Of a stretch of 21,467 nt of DNA, positions 7,876-15,530 are shown piece after piece (position 1 is the stretch's first letter; each line of letters begins with the position of its first letter). The notes under the pieces are model-generated. The model made no database searches. It was not told the origin of the DNA and saw only the letters and a program-made list of their open reading frames with translations. The translations under genes were made by a program, and so were the position numbers. Source of the DNA: Methanoregulaceae archaeon (GTDB lineage Archaea; Halobacteriota; Methanomicrobia; Methanomicrobiales; Methanospirillaceae); NCBI GenBank assembly GCA_028679405.1, contig JAJRBP010000212.1, forward strand, positions 1 through 21,467, read 5' to 3'.

Positions 7876-8681
7876 ACCGCCTCCAGGGTGACCGAGCCGA
7901 CTCCCTGTGTCACCTCGATCCGGATGCCCGGATAGCCCGTCGTCGAGAACACCCCGTCCTCCCCGGTGAAACCTGTGGCTTTCACGTCACCAACGCCATT
8001 CCCGGCGCTGATAATGACATTACGGTTTTTCGGGACCCTGATGGTCATGTCCCCGATGTTCTGGGTGACCGTCCCGGCAAAGTCTCCGCCATGGTAGCCG
8101 GTGAGGTCGATCGTCCCATCGCCGACCCCGGCGACGACACGGAGCGAGGTCAGGTTGAGGCCCCCGATGACGAGGTTTATGTCACCCGTCCCGGCGGTCA
8201 CATCGAGCGCGACCGGTACCCGCCCGGTCACCAGGATATCCCAGCGCTTTGGAAAGACCGGGTGGCCGGTCTTCTGGGCGATCTTCACGATCTTCTCCGT
8301 GCCCGAAGCACTTGTCTCGATAAACGACCTGCAGTCCGGATTTTGTCCGTAACATGTCGAGGTGAGGAGGCCGTCCCCTCCGCTGCCCACCTGCAGGTTG
8401 CCTGTGCCGAATACAATCCCGATCTCTGCAGATTGCGCATCGTCCAGCTGGACGGTCGTAGTCTGGGGGGTGAGGAACGCGGATTCGTTCAGGAACATGA
8501 AGTGGTCCCCTCCCGCGGGACCCTTGTCCCCGTCAAGGGCAAGGATCCCGAACCCGGCCGCGAAACAGATGACCGTGATCGCGGCGAGATGCAGGACGAG
8601 CCGAATCATCCCCGGCCGGCCGATTGACCCGATGCGGGTGATGAGTGGCAGGGGTGACTTCTTTGAATCTGGTATGGTCAT
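7872..8681 (-). CDS. DUF4097-like beta-repeat membrane-anchored protein
   Basis: A 269-residue protein with a cytoplasmic basic N-terminus, one TM helix (about 26-48, IRLVLHLAAITVICFAAGFG), and an extracellular beta-repeat domain. The repeats have the form G-x-G-D/N with alternating hydrophobics: GTGDINLVI, GVGDGTIDL, NIGDMTIRV, GVGDVKATG, GVGSVTLEA. This is the pattern of DUF4097/LiaG/LiaF-C-like (toastrack/adhesin-like) beta-solenoid domains. A Cys pair (STCYGQNPDC) could form a disulfide. It sits directly downstream of the DUF1700 gene (1 base between stop and ATG, GGAGGAGGA upstream) and overlaps the next start by 4 bases. PadR, DUF1700 and DUF4097 genes are known to co-occur in bacteria. 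Here it is probably the extracellular sensor or effector of the operon. Confidence 0.85.
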   Translation of the reverse strand: MTIPDSKKSPLPLITRIGSIGRPGMIRLVLHLAAITVICFAAGFGILALDGDKGPAGGDHFMFLNESAFLTPQTTTVQLDDAQSAEIGIVFGTGNLQVGSGGDGLLTSTCYGQNPDCRSFIETSASGTEKIVKIAQKTGHPVFPKRWDILVTGRVPVALDVTAGTGDINLVIGGLNLTSLRVVAGVGDGTIDLTGYHGGDFAGTVTQNIGDMTIRVPKNRNVIISAGNGVGDVKATGFTGEDGVFSTTGYPGIRIEVTQGVGSVTLEAV

Positions 8682-8682
8682 T

Positions 8683-9273
8683 TCATTCCTCCTCCGTCCC
8701 GCGGATGACCCTGATGTTCCATTTCAGGTACCTGATCCCCAGCCGGTAGAAGAAATTCGCCAGATAGTAGTTCCCGATGATCAGGAGGAGTCCGAGCGCA
8801 GTGATCCCGACAGAGAATAATATCCCTGCGAGCGGGTTCGCCCAGAGCGCAAAGAAGGGAGTTCCGGCAAGCTGCAGCAGGGCAAGGACGAATGCGACGG
8901 GCCCGAAGACAATAAATGCGCCTCCCACGAGGAAAATAACGGCAAGAAGGACTGCCAGGACTATGATCGGGACGAGCACGAACACCAGGTTGAACAGGCC
9001 GAGCCCGAGCGTCGCCAGGACCGCATGGGAGAAATTCCGGGCGGACTTTGTATGGCCGGCCTTGTTCACGAAGTGAGTCGCAACCATTTCTCTTGCGACA
9101 TCATCGGCCTCGCCGAGCGACCGGCAGAGCTCGGCCTCCGACCTCCCGTCCGCTCTCCCCATCCTGAAGTGTTCTCGGTAATCAGAGAGGATATCTTCTA
9201 CTTCTTCCGGGGGAAGCCTTTTCCCGAGCCGCTCCTTTAATGCGGTGATATACTCCAGTTCAGTGGACTGCAT
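8683..9273 (-). CDS. DUF1700/HAAS-domain multi-TM membrane protein
   Basis: A 196-residue protein. Residues 1-70 match the HAAS (DUF1700) helical domain: [30 protein letters not shown], then [23 protein letters not shown]. The rest (about 80-180) is very hydrophobic, with about four TM helices. The C-terminus ([22 protein letters not shown]) is cytoplasmic-like. In known families this domain is usually encoded beside PadR-type regulators and is thought to link membrane events to transcription, though its mechanism is not established. The start overlaps the end of the PadR gene by 14 bases, and its GGAGG site (9 bases upstream of ATG) lies inside padR, so the two are translationally linked. 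Confidence 0.9.
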   Translation of the reverse strand: MQSTELEYITALKERLGKRLPPEEVEDILSDYREHFRMGRADGRSEAELCRSLGEADDVAREMVATHFVNKAGHTKSARNFSHAVLATLGLGLFNLVFVLVPIIVLAVLLAVIFLVGGAFIVFGPVAFVLALLQLAGTPFFALWANPLAGILFSVGITALGLLLIIGNYYLANFFYRLGIRYLKWNIRVIRGTEEE

Positions 9274-9586
9274 TGGGATTTGCCTCCAGGAGCTTGCCTA
9301 CCGAGACGGTGAAATTCAGCCACTCGTCCCGCAATTCTCGTTCTTTTTGTCTTCCCTGATCTGTGAGGGCGTAATATTTCCGCGGCGGCCCTTCGCCCGA
9401 CTCCTGCAGATACGTGCTCATAAGTCCTTCTTCCTTCAGGCGCCGCAGCAGGGGATAGATCGTCCCTTCGGAGATATCGATCCGTTTCGAGATCTCGTAG
9501 ACGAGCTCGTACCCATAACAGTCCTTACGCACAAGCATCGAAAGGACGCAGAGTTCCAGTACGCCTTTTTTAAACTGAATATTCAT
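9260..9586 (-). CDS. PadR-family transcriptional regulator
   Basis: A 108-residue winged-helix repressor. The PadR pattern is clear: [51 protein letters not shown] (recognition helix, about 39-56), then the wing [14 protein letters not shown] (about 65-78) and a C-terminal dimerisation helix. The start is ATG 9586, preceded by GGAG 8 bases upstream. A longer open frame to 9664 adds a non-conserved tail and is rejected. It is the first gene of the six-gene operon and is likely to regulate its own promoter through the palindrome at 9682-9712. PadR repressors respond to ligands or to membrane stress. The HAAS protein encoded next to it is the plausible partner. Confidence 0.93.
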   Translation of the reverse strand: MNIQFKKGVLELCVLSMLVRKDCYGYELVYEISKRIDISEGTIYPLLRRLKEEGLMSTYLQESGEGPPRKYYALTDQGRQKERELRDEWLNFTVSVGKLLEANPNAVH

Positions 9587-9681
9587 CTCATTCTCCGTAC
9601 CGGCCAGATTACCCGTTTTCCCGGTCTCCACCCAGGAGGCCAGGAACGGTAGTGGCCGATGCACTGAATTGTGTCAGACAT

Positions 9682-9712
9682 GGTATCTTGCATTGCAAGG
9701 TATATTGCAATG
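9682..9712 (-). promoter_or_regulatory. Composite operator for the PadR operon
   Basis: Three overlapping symmetries are visible. CATTGCAA (9691-9698) and TTGCAATG (9705-9712) form a perfect 8-bp inverted repeat with a 6-base spacer. CTTGCA (9687-9692) and TGCAAG (9694-9699) form a second palindrome around T9693. GGTATCTTGCATTG (9682-9695) and GGTATATTGCAATG (9699-9712) are a direct repeat, 12 of 14 identical, offset by 17 bases. The site begins 13 bases downstream of the TATA box and covers the expected transcription start, so a bound repressor would block polymerase. PadR is the obvious ligand; this is inference from position. Confidence 0.6.
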
Positions 9713-9725
9713 TTGATAGGGCGCG

Positions 9726-9733
9726 TATATAAA
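9726..9733 (-). promoter_or_regulatory. TATA box of the PadR-ABC operon
   Basis: On the minus strand this reads TTTATATA, an archaeal TATA-box match, with an A/T-rich stretch just upstream where a BRE would sit. Transcription would start about 25 bases downstream near 9703, giving a leader of about 117 bases before the PadR ATG. Confidence 0.6.
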
Positions 9734-9749
9734 AATATTGGAAAGCCGG

Positions 9750-9771
9750 AAAAAAACAAGCCGGATTTTTT
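9750..9771 (-). terminator. T-run terminator behind the CPBP gene
   Basis: The minus strand carries a run of seven T (9756-9750) about 70 bases after the CPBP stop codon. An A6 run at 9771-9766 can pair with it around CCGGCTTG. U-runs are sufficient terminators in many archaea. It lies just upstream of the PadR promoter and would insulate it from CPBP read-through. Confidence 0.35.
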
Positions 9772-9824
9772 GTGGACTCCTGCGCAACGGGAGGGAAGAT
9801 CCCACACTCGCGCATGCGACGTTC

Positions 9825-10688
9825 TCAGGCCGGTTCCTGATCGGGAATTCCGGGCAGCCGGTCCCGGAAGTACCAGAATACGAGCGCGAGTACCACGTAC
9901 GCGAGCGTGACGAACCAGCCGAATTCGCCGAGCATCGCATCTCCGGCGGGAGTTGTTATGGTAAGGGCCGGGTAGAACTGCTGGATAAAATAGTTCCAGA
10001 ACCCGTGGAAAAGGATCGCGGTCCAGACGCTGCCGGATGCGAGGCGGAGCCATGCGAGAACGACACCCGCGCCCATGACAGAGGGGACGAAGACCGCGAG
10101 CGAGTACCAGACAGGACCGGTCCCATGGTAGGTCCCGAACAGGATGAGGGGGAAGTGCCACACCGCCCAGATCGCAGACGAGAGGAGAGCGAGTCCGGTG
10201 AAGTTCATCCGTTTCGCAAGCTCCGGAACGAGGAATCCCCGCCACCCGATCTCCTCGCCTGCCGCAGCGAAGAGATTGAATGCGATCGAGTAGAGCAGAG
10301 CGGGGATGAACGCGAGAGAGAGGACGATCGCTGCATGTTCCTCGTTGAACGGGGCGACACCCGAGATCCACGCCGTTCCGAACATCACGAGGCCGACACC
10401 GACCGGGATGAGTATAGATGCCAGGAGCCAGCGGGCCGGTCCGGGTGCGAAGCCGAACCCTTTCAGGTCTCGCTGGTATGCGAGACGGGTAATGACCGCT
10501 GCGGCCGCCGGACACCACATCACCGCGACCGTGGATAGGTAAAGACTCGTGGCGTTCGCCGCAACCGCGGGCGTAGTGATGGTGAGGTACCAGAAGACCG
10601 ACGAGAGGACGAATGCGAGGACGACGAAGGTAATGAGAGGCTTCCAGGGGGAGGGACCGGAATTCCGCATTGATCCAGCGGTCAGCAT
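9825..10688 (-). CDS. CPBP family intramembrane glutamic endopeptidase (Rce1-like)
   Basis: A 287-residue polytopic membrane protein with about eight hydrophobic helices. The CPBP/Abi signature is complete: GEEIGWRGFL with Glu145-Glu146 and Arg150 (motif 1), WAVWHFPLI with His178 (motif 2), and LFHGFWN with His228 and Asn232 (motifs 3/4). Relatives cleave substrates in the membrane (CAAX prenyl endopeptidases, bacteriocin immunity proteins); the archaeal substrate is unknown. No Shine-Dalgarno site precedes ATG 10688, but a TATA-like element about 31 bases upstream would make the mRNA leaderless or nearly so. ATG at codon 7 is an alternative. It is transcribed separately from the PadR operon that follows on the same strand. 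Confidence 0.93.
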   Translation of the reverse strand: MLTAGSMRNSGPSPWKPLITFVVLAFVLSSVFWYLTITTPAVAANATSLYLSTVAVMWCPAAAAVITRLAYQRDLKGFGFAPGPARWLLASILIPVGVGLVMFGTAWISGVAPFNEEHAAIVLSLAFIPALLYSIAFNLFAAAGEEIGWRGFLVPELAKRMNFTGLALLSSAIWAVWHFPLILFGTYHGTGPVWYSLAVFVPSVMGAGVVLAWLRLASGSVWTAILFHGFWNYFIQQFYPALTITTPAGDAMLGEFGWFVTLAYVVLALVFWYFRDRLPGIPDQEPA

Positions 10689-10991
10689 GAAGAGTATTCT
10701 TGCCTATGTTCATGGAATATTTTTCCGTTCGATCGGGAAGGCTATGCATCCGGCTTCCTGCTCTGTCGGGAGATAAGGAATCAGAAACTTTGTTTCACTT
10801 CCCGAAGCCTCCCTGAAGTGACAGCAAAGGATCGCGGGCTGTCGGGATCTTTGGAACCGTACCCGCTTCATCGCACCTGAAGAAGAGGAGGCCGTCAGGT
10901 CTGGAAGATATCCAGGTTCACAGGTCGCTGCCAGGCGTTTTTGAAACCCTGCCGGTAATCATAAAAGTTCAAAGGGTGAACAATCGGATCA
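10689..10991. other. Intergenic region between divergent CPBP and DUF6141-like genes
   Basis: This 303-base stretch holds no convincing gene. On the minus strand AAAAATATT (10724-10716) is a TATA-like element for the CPBP gene, placed so that the ATG at 10688 would be at or near the start of the mRNA. TCACTTC (10795-10801) and GAAGTGA (10815-10821) form a perfect 7-bp inverted repeat with a 13-base loop. On the plus strand TAATCATAAAAG (near 10958) is a weak promoter candidate for the gene at 10992. Confidence 0.4.
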
Positions 10992-11540
10992 ATGAATCCG
11001 GGATCCACCGATGATGTCATCCTGTTCTCCGAGGTCCAGTATTTCCGGATGAAAGGGATCTGGGTCCTGCTGGGGACCATCGCGGTCATCGCCTGGTATA
11101 CATTTATATTCCAGGTGGTGCTCGGCGAACCGCTCGGCACAAATCCTGTACCTGACATCGTTCTTTTTGTCCTGCTCGTGATCTTCGGAATTCTTTTTCC
11201 CCTCTGGTTCTTTGTCATGAGGCTCGAGGTCAGTGTCGGCCGGGAGACGCTCAGCTTCAGGTTCTATCCCATGCAGATCAGGTGGAGGTCGATTCACGCG
11301 GATCGGATATCGGGTGCGGAAACAGTCACCTACCGTCCTCTCCGGGATTATGGCGGGTGGGGGATCAGGTACGGGAGAGGCGGCATGGCATACAACGTCT
11401 CCGGGGACCGGGGAGTAGACGTCCGTCTCGTCGACGGGAAGGCATTTATGCTCGGTTCACAACGGCCTGAAGAACTGGAGATGGCAGTGAGGGCCATGCA
11501 CAGGCCACGGGGCCGGACAGCCGGCACGGGAATATCCTGA
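10992..11540 (+). CDS. Two-TM membrane protein with PH-like domain (DUF6141-like)
   Basis: A 182-residue protein with a short N-terminus (VILFSEVQYF), two TM helices (about 22-43 and 55-77), and a cytoplasmic beta-rich domain. The segment GWGIRYGRGGMAYNVSGDRGV followed by VRLVDGKAFMLGSQRPEELEMAV (about 125-165) is characteristic of small uncharacterised membrane proteins that I associate with DUF6141; the fold resembles bacterial PH domains. The biochemical role is unknown. The start is ATG 10992 with GGGTGA 12 bases upstream, somewhat far, and it keeps the conserved N-terminus. No operon partner: the CPBP gene is divergent and the next gene convergent. Confidence 0.85.
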   Translation: MNPGSTDDVILFSEVQYFRMKGIWVLLGTIAVIAWYTFIFQVVLGEPLGTNPVPDIVLFVLLVIFGILFPLWFFVMRLEVSVGRETLSFRFYPMQIRWRSIHADRISGAETVTYRPLRDYGGWGIRYGRGGMAYNVSGDRGVDVRLVDGKAFMLGSQRPEELEMAVRAMHRPRGRTAGTGIS

Positions 11541-11742
11541 AAGGAGGGGCGGGTTCAAACGACTCATGCTTCAGGCCGCTCATCTTCCATGAGTTAACTG
11601 CGATTCGCACAGACGTGGAGACTTTTTGCAATCCTGTCAGCGTAAATTAAAGAATCATACGCCTGAACCAACGGGATATCCGGCATTTCAGCTCCAAATC
11701 CGGTAACTGCTCTCCCCGACCCCCGCACATTTCGTCGTCCCG

Positions 11743-12909
11743 TCAGATGGCCAGGAACCCGGCCGGCAGCATGTGCGTCGCAAGCATCACGCTGTTGATA
11801 TTCAGGTGCTCATTCCAGCCCGGTGTCATCTGGTTCTTCCGGTCAGTCCAGAACCTCCCGATCTCTTCGCCAAGCGGTATAAACCGGACGAGTGCCTCAC
11901 ACGTCCCTTCGGCCGCTGCCCTGTCCGGGAGGCCGGGAACATTCGTGACCACGTCCCTGATATCCGACGCTCCCAGAAGCCCGATCGAGAGTCCGAGTTC
12001 GCGGAAAGCCAGGCGATATCCGGCAGGGATGGTGAGCGTCCCGCCCGCTGCGAAGGACTTTATACCGAGAAGCGAGGCCTCGAGGACATCCTGGAGGATC
12101 TCCGCCAGGCCCGGGGTACCCCTGACCATCAGCCGTGCTACCCTGTTCGCATCAAAGAGGAGTCCCCCGGTCCCGAGCGGGTCGTCGGTGGCGAGAGCCA
12201 GCCCGCGTGTCATCGCCGCCATGTCGGCGATCTGTCCGGACAGGTCGTGCCTGCGGAGAGGTTCCCCGAAGTCCCCGGCTGCCTCCGAAAGTTCGAGGTA
12301 CGTGACCAGGCCGTCGAGCGGGTCGTGCATCCCCATCGAGGTGACAAGCGGGCGGGAGAGGTCGAGGCTCATTTTCCAGTACATCCTTTTCCGTCCTCCG
12401 GCGGGGGGAACATATACGAACCGCTCGTGGACCGCATTCGCGAGTTCGAGCGCCCATGTGTTGAATTTAGGGTCACCTGTGACCCTGCTTACCCGGTTGA
12501 GGGCATGCATCCACTTGGTCAGGTAGTGGTAGTACTGGCCGTCCCGATCCCACTCGAGCTGATCATCATAGATCTCGGCAGGCTTTCGCTCGGGGAGGTC
12601 TTTTCCGATCCTGAGTCCCCCTCTCGTCGGGTGCAGTCTCCCCTCCGCGTCAGGGAGGCCGCTGATCCAGCCGGTCCGTGAATCATCCTCCCGGTGACGG
12701 CCGAGGGTAGTATGGACCTGGTCGACGAGGCGGAGGGTAAGATCCCGCCATTCGGTATCTCTGGTCTGCCGGTGAAGTTCGAGGAGATTGCATACGGCGA
12801 ATGCATCCGTCCAGAGGTACCGTTTCGGGCGTTCGCTCACGGGTTCGAGGCCGGTCCGGGCGGCGAAGTCCAGCATGATCCTTTTAGCGACGGTCAGGGT
12901 ATCCGGCAT
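11743..12909 (-). CDS. Conserved hypothetical protein, probable (alpha/alpha) barrel
   Basis: A 388-residue soluble protein I do not recognise by name. It has no signal peptide or TM helix. It reads as a chain of paired helices with aromatic, acidic pocket motifs at helix ends: RYLWTDAFAVCNLLELH (30-46), YDDQLEWDRDGQYYHYL (114-130, then TKWMHALNRV), MYWKMSLDLSRP (176-187), MGMHDPLDGLVTYLEL (192-207) and GWNEHLNINSVMLATHML near the C-terminus. This is the style of six-hairpin glycosidase/(alpha/alpha)6-toroid enzymes, so a carbohydrate-active role is possible but unproven. ATG 12909 has only a distant GGAGCGTGAT. The 183-base gap to the APC transporter gene upstream on the same strand suggests independent transcription. 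Confidence 0.82.
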   Translation of the reverse strand: MPDTLTVAKRIMLDFAARTGLEPVSERPKRYLWTDAFAVCNLLELHRQTRDTEWRDLTLRLVDQVHTTLGRHREDDSRTGWISGLPDAEGRLHPTRGGLRIGKDLPERKPAEIYDDQLEWDRDGQYYHYLTKWMHALNRVSRVTGDPKFNTWALELANAVHERFVYVPPAGGRKRMYWKMSLDLSRPLVTSMGMHDPLDGLVTYLELSEAAGDFGEPLRRHDLSGQIADMAAMTRGLALATDDPLGTGGLLFDANRVARLMVRGTPGLAEILQDVLEASLLGIKSFAAGGTLTIPAGYRLAFRELGLSIGLLGASDIRDVVTNVPGLPDRAAAEGTCEALVRFIPLGEEIGRFWTDRKNQMTPGWNEHLNINSVMLATHMLPAGFLAI

Positions 12910-13092
12910 TGTGCTTCGATATCACGCTCCGGATGAAAATGGTTTCGGAATCCGTGACTTTCCTGCGGGGAGATTCATACGCCGGCCGGGCGGGGAAAAA
13001 GGCGCCCTGAATTCCCGGGCGGTCCCCCGGACCCGGGCGGAATAAGAAATACAGGGGGTCATTTATCCTGAAATGTTCCCATAAGATCGGCC

Positions 13093-14412
13093 TTACCCTT
13101 CGTTCTTATTTCCGTTGCCGGGATCACCGGGGATCCGTACGAACGACAGCCCAATGCATACCAGCGCGAGAGCTGCGCCCAGGAGAAGTACAGGAAGATC
13201 CTGCCGGGAAAGGAGAAAGACGCTCATTACAAGTCCTGCCACCGGGATTAACGGGACCCCGCCGGGGGAGAACGGGATCCGGAACGGCCTTTTCAGGCCT
13301 GGCGAACGGAACCTGAGGACGATGACCGTGGCATTGATCGCGATGAAGCTGACGTACAGCGTGAAGTTGGTGACATTCGCGACGAACGCGATGTCGCCGG
13401 AAAAGATAAAAACGACTGCGAGGGCGGTTGTCACCAGGATAGCGACCCACGGCGTCCTTCTTCCCGGGAGGACGAGGGCGACGGCCCCCGGCATAGAAGG
13501 CGAACCGGCCATTCCATACAGGATCCTGGTGGAGGCATACAGCGACAGGAGCACGGTGTTCCCCGTCGCGAAAAGCGCGATTCCGGATATCAGTATCGCT
13601 GCATCCGGGCCTAGCGCATTCCCTACGATCTCTGAAAACGGGGCATCCGATGCCCCGAGGTCCTGCCACCCGATCAGGGATACCGCGGACAACGCGACAA
13701 GGATGTAGATCGCGGTGCTTATGGTCAGGGCGAGGATGAGGGCCCTGGGAACAGTCTTCTCCGGATTTCTCGCCTCTTCCGAGAATTTTACCATGGACTC
13801 GAATCCCTGGTAAGCGAAGAAAATGAGGGCCGATGCGGCGAGGAGGCCGGAGAAGCCGAGGGGCATCTCCAGGTAATTCACGTCGCCCAGGTGGGGGATG
13901 CCGAGGGCGATGATGAGGACCAGTCCCGATACCTCGATGAGCGTAGCGACGACTGCTACCCGTGCAGTCTCTTTCACCCCGTACAGGAGGACCACAGTAA
14001 GGATGAGTAGGATCCCCAGCGCCGATACCTGCACCGGGAGAGCCATAAGAGCGGAGACATATCCTGCGAAGCCGAGTGCGACGGTCGTTGCGGCCAGGAT
14101 TCCCGACAGGAAGACGAGGAGCCCGATGACGAATGCGAGGCGCTGGCTGAACGCACTCCCGACGTAGTCGTACTCGGCCCCGGCTTTCGGGAACATCGAC
14201 GAAAGCTCGGCATAACTCATGCAGGTGAAGAACGCGATGGCTGCGGAGATGACAAAGGCGGCCCAGAGTGCGTTTCCCGAGAGTCGTGCTCCCTCCCCGA
14301 TGAGCACATAGATACCGGCGCCAAGGATGATCCCGACGCCGGACAGGGTGACCTCGACGAGACCCAGTTCACGCCTGAGCGGGGGGGAGGATCGGGCTAT
14401 CGGGCCGGTCAT
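13093..14412 (-). CDS. APC family amino acid permease
   Basis: A 439-residue transporter with about 12 TM helices. The APC N-terminal signature is clear: LGLVEVTLSGVGIILGAGIYVLIGEGA (residues 17-43), with the unwound G-x-G segment of TM1 that binds the substrate amino group. FPKAGAEYDYVGSAF follows TM2, and FFAYQGFESMVKFSEEARNPEKTVPRAL marks TM6 and the following loop. It would import an amino acid or polyamine across the cytoplasmic membrane by proton or sodium symport or exchange; specificity cannot be read. ATG 14412 is chosen because the conserved region starts soon after and GGATGAT lies upstream. A GTG at 14466 would add 18 residues with no ribosome site. It is divergent from the hydrolase gene. 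Confidence 0.94.
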   Translation of the reverse strand: MTGPIARSSPPLRRELGLVEVTLSGVGIILGAGIYVLIGEGARLSGNALWAAFVISAAIAFFTCMSYAELSSMFPKAGAEYDYVGSAFSQRLAFVIGLLVFLSGILAATTVALGFAGYVSALMALPVQVSALGILLILTVVLLYGVKETARVAVVATLIEVSGLVLIIALGIPHLGDVNYLEMPLGFSGLLAASALIFFAYQGFESMVKFSEEARNPEKTVPRALILALTISTAIYILVALSAVSLIGWQDLGASDAPFSEIVGNALGPDAAILISGIALFATGNTVLLSLYASTRILYGMAGSPSMPGAVALVLPGRRTPWVAILVTTALAVVFIFSGDIAFVANVTNFTLYVSFIAINATVIVLRFRSPGLKRPFRIPFSPGGVPLIPVAGLVMSVFLLSRQDLPVLLLGAALALVCIGLSFVRIPGDPGNGNKNEG

Positions 14413-14491
14413 GCGTCTATCATCCGTTGCATCCGGCGTACAAAAAAGTAGCGAGTGGTGCAGCACAATTGCATGTCCGGATGAACGGGTT

Positions 14492-14526
14492 GAAGAAGAA
14501 GCAGGTTCACTCCTGATTTCTTCTTC
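14492..14526. repeat. Long imperfect inverted repeat in a divergent promoter region
   Basis: GAAGAAGAA plus CAGG (14492-14505) pairs with CCTG plus TTCTTCTTC (14512-14526): 13 pairs, one small asymmetric bulge and a 6-base loop. It lies between the divergent APC permease and hydrolase genes, 45 bases upstream of the hydrolase TATA box, so an operator for one or both genes is possible. Confidence 0.45.
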
Positions 14527-14570
14527 CAGGATTCAGCGTCCATGGGCCGGGGGTCGCCATAGCTTTTTAT

Positions 14571-14578
14571 TTTATAAA
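14571..14578 (+). promoter_or_regulatory. TATA box of the alpha/beta hydrolase gene
   Basis: TTTATAAA inside an A/T-rich stretch that stands out from the GC-rich surroundings. Transcription would start near 14600, leaving a short leader that contains the GGAGG site for ATG 14624. Confidence 0.55.
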
Positions 14579-14623
14579 GAGTATTGTGGCAGACATTAGC
14601 ATTTGAAAGGAGGAAAATATAAA

Positions 14624-15463
14624 ATGCCGTACATTACTGTCGGAAAGGAGAATTCAGGGGATATCCACCTCTATTACGAAGACCACGGCGCCGGGAAACC
14701 GGTCGTCCTGATTCATGGTTTTCCATTGAGCGGTGCATCATGGGAGAAGCAGACCAAGGCCCTGGTCGATGCAGGTCACCGGGTTGTCACGTACGACCGC
14801 AGGGGGTTCGGCAAGTCTGACAGGCCGGCTTCAGGCTACAATTACGCCACCTTCGCCGAAGACCTGCACAAGCTCGTGAGGGAAATCGACCTCCACGATG
14901 TCACGCTGGTCGGTTTCTCGATGGGAGGTGGAGAGGTCGCACGCTACCTGGGCACCTACGGGTCCGCCGGTGTCCGGCAGGCGGTCTTTATCTCTGCGAT
15001 ACCGCCGTTCCTGTTAAAGACGCCCGACAACCCCGCGGGTGTGGAAAAAGCTGTCTTCGACGATTTCCAGCAGGCCATTCTCGCAGACCGCCCTCTGTTC
15101 CTCACGCAGTTTTTCCAGACGTTTTACAACGCCGATGTTCTCAGGGGAAAGCTCGTAAGCGAACAGGCAATCCAGCTCAGCTGGAATGTCGGGGCGGGCG
15201 CTTCCCCAATAGGAACGTACCACTGCGTCACCTCGTGGCTGACCGATTTCCGGAAAGACCTTGCACGGATCAACGTCCCCACACTGGTCATACATGGGGA
15301 TGCAGACCGGATCTGCCCCCTGCATGTAACCGGAAAGCTCACCCATGAGGCAGTGAAGGGAAGCAGGCTCGTGGTGGTCGAGGGTGGACCCCACGGCCTG
15401 AACTGGACCCATGCGGACATTGTCAATCGTGCACTGCTCGAATTCCTCGGTCCGGGGAAGTGA
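14624..15463 (+). CDS. Alpha/beta hydrolase, cofactor-free haloperoxidase/esterase type
   Basis: A 279-residue alpha/beta hydrolase. The oxyanion region is LIHGFPLSG (29-37), the nucleophile elbow GFSMGGGE places Ser99, the acid is Asp228 in HGDADRICP, and the base is His257 in EGGPHGLNWTH. YDRRGFGKSDRP (58-69) and the GFSMGGGEVARY elbow are typical of the non-heme chloroperoxidase/arylesterase family, which hydrolyses esters and may perhydrolyse acids. The natural substrate is unknown. ATG 14624 has a good AAAGGAGG site 9 bases upstream; an in-frame upstream start at 14603 would swallow that site and is rejected. It is a single-gene unit with its own TATA box. The family is common in bacteria, so acquisition by transfer is possible, but I see no direct sign of it. 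Confidence 0.94.
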   Translation: MPYITVGKENSGDIHLYYEDHGAGKPVVLIHGFPLSGASWEKQTKALVDAGHRVVTYDRRGFGKSDRPASGYNYATFAEDLHKLVREIDLHDVTLVGFSMGGGEVARYLGTYGSAGVRQAVFISAIPPFLLKTPDNPAGVEKAVFDDFQQAILADRPLFLTQFFQTFYNADVLRGKLVSEQAIQLSWNVGAGASPIGTYHCVTSWLTDFRKDLARINVPTLVIHGDADRICPLHVTGKLTHEAVKGSRLVVVEGGPHGLNWTHADIVNRALLEFLGPGK

Positions 15464-15473
15464 CAACCGCGGG

Positions 15474-15526
15474 CCGGGGTACCCGTGCCGGATGGGATGG
15501 CCCCCGGGGATAGTTTTTTGAAAAAA
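15474..15526. terminator. Bidirectional terminator between convergent genes
   Basis: CCGGGG (15474-15479) can pair with CCCCGG (15502-15507), followed by T6 (15514-15519), G, and A6 (15521-15526). The T6-A6 pair gives a U-run to transcripts from both directions: the hydrolase on the plus strand and the TPR gene on the minus strand, although the latter stops only 5 bases before the run. Confidence 0.5.
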
Positions 15527-15530
15527 TGTC

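Noticed and set aside
9583..10749. 388-codon minus-strand frame overlapping the CPBP gene
   Set aside because: It is a shifted frame of the CPBP gene with an Arg/His/Pro-rich product; the CPBP frame has all family motifs and TM helices.
11773..12681. 302-codon plus-strand frame opposite the alpha/alpha-barrel gene
   Set aside because: Low-complexity charged product with no hydrophobic core pattern; the minus-strand frame has regular amphipathic helices and is longer.
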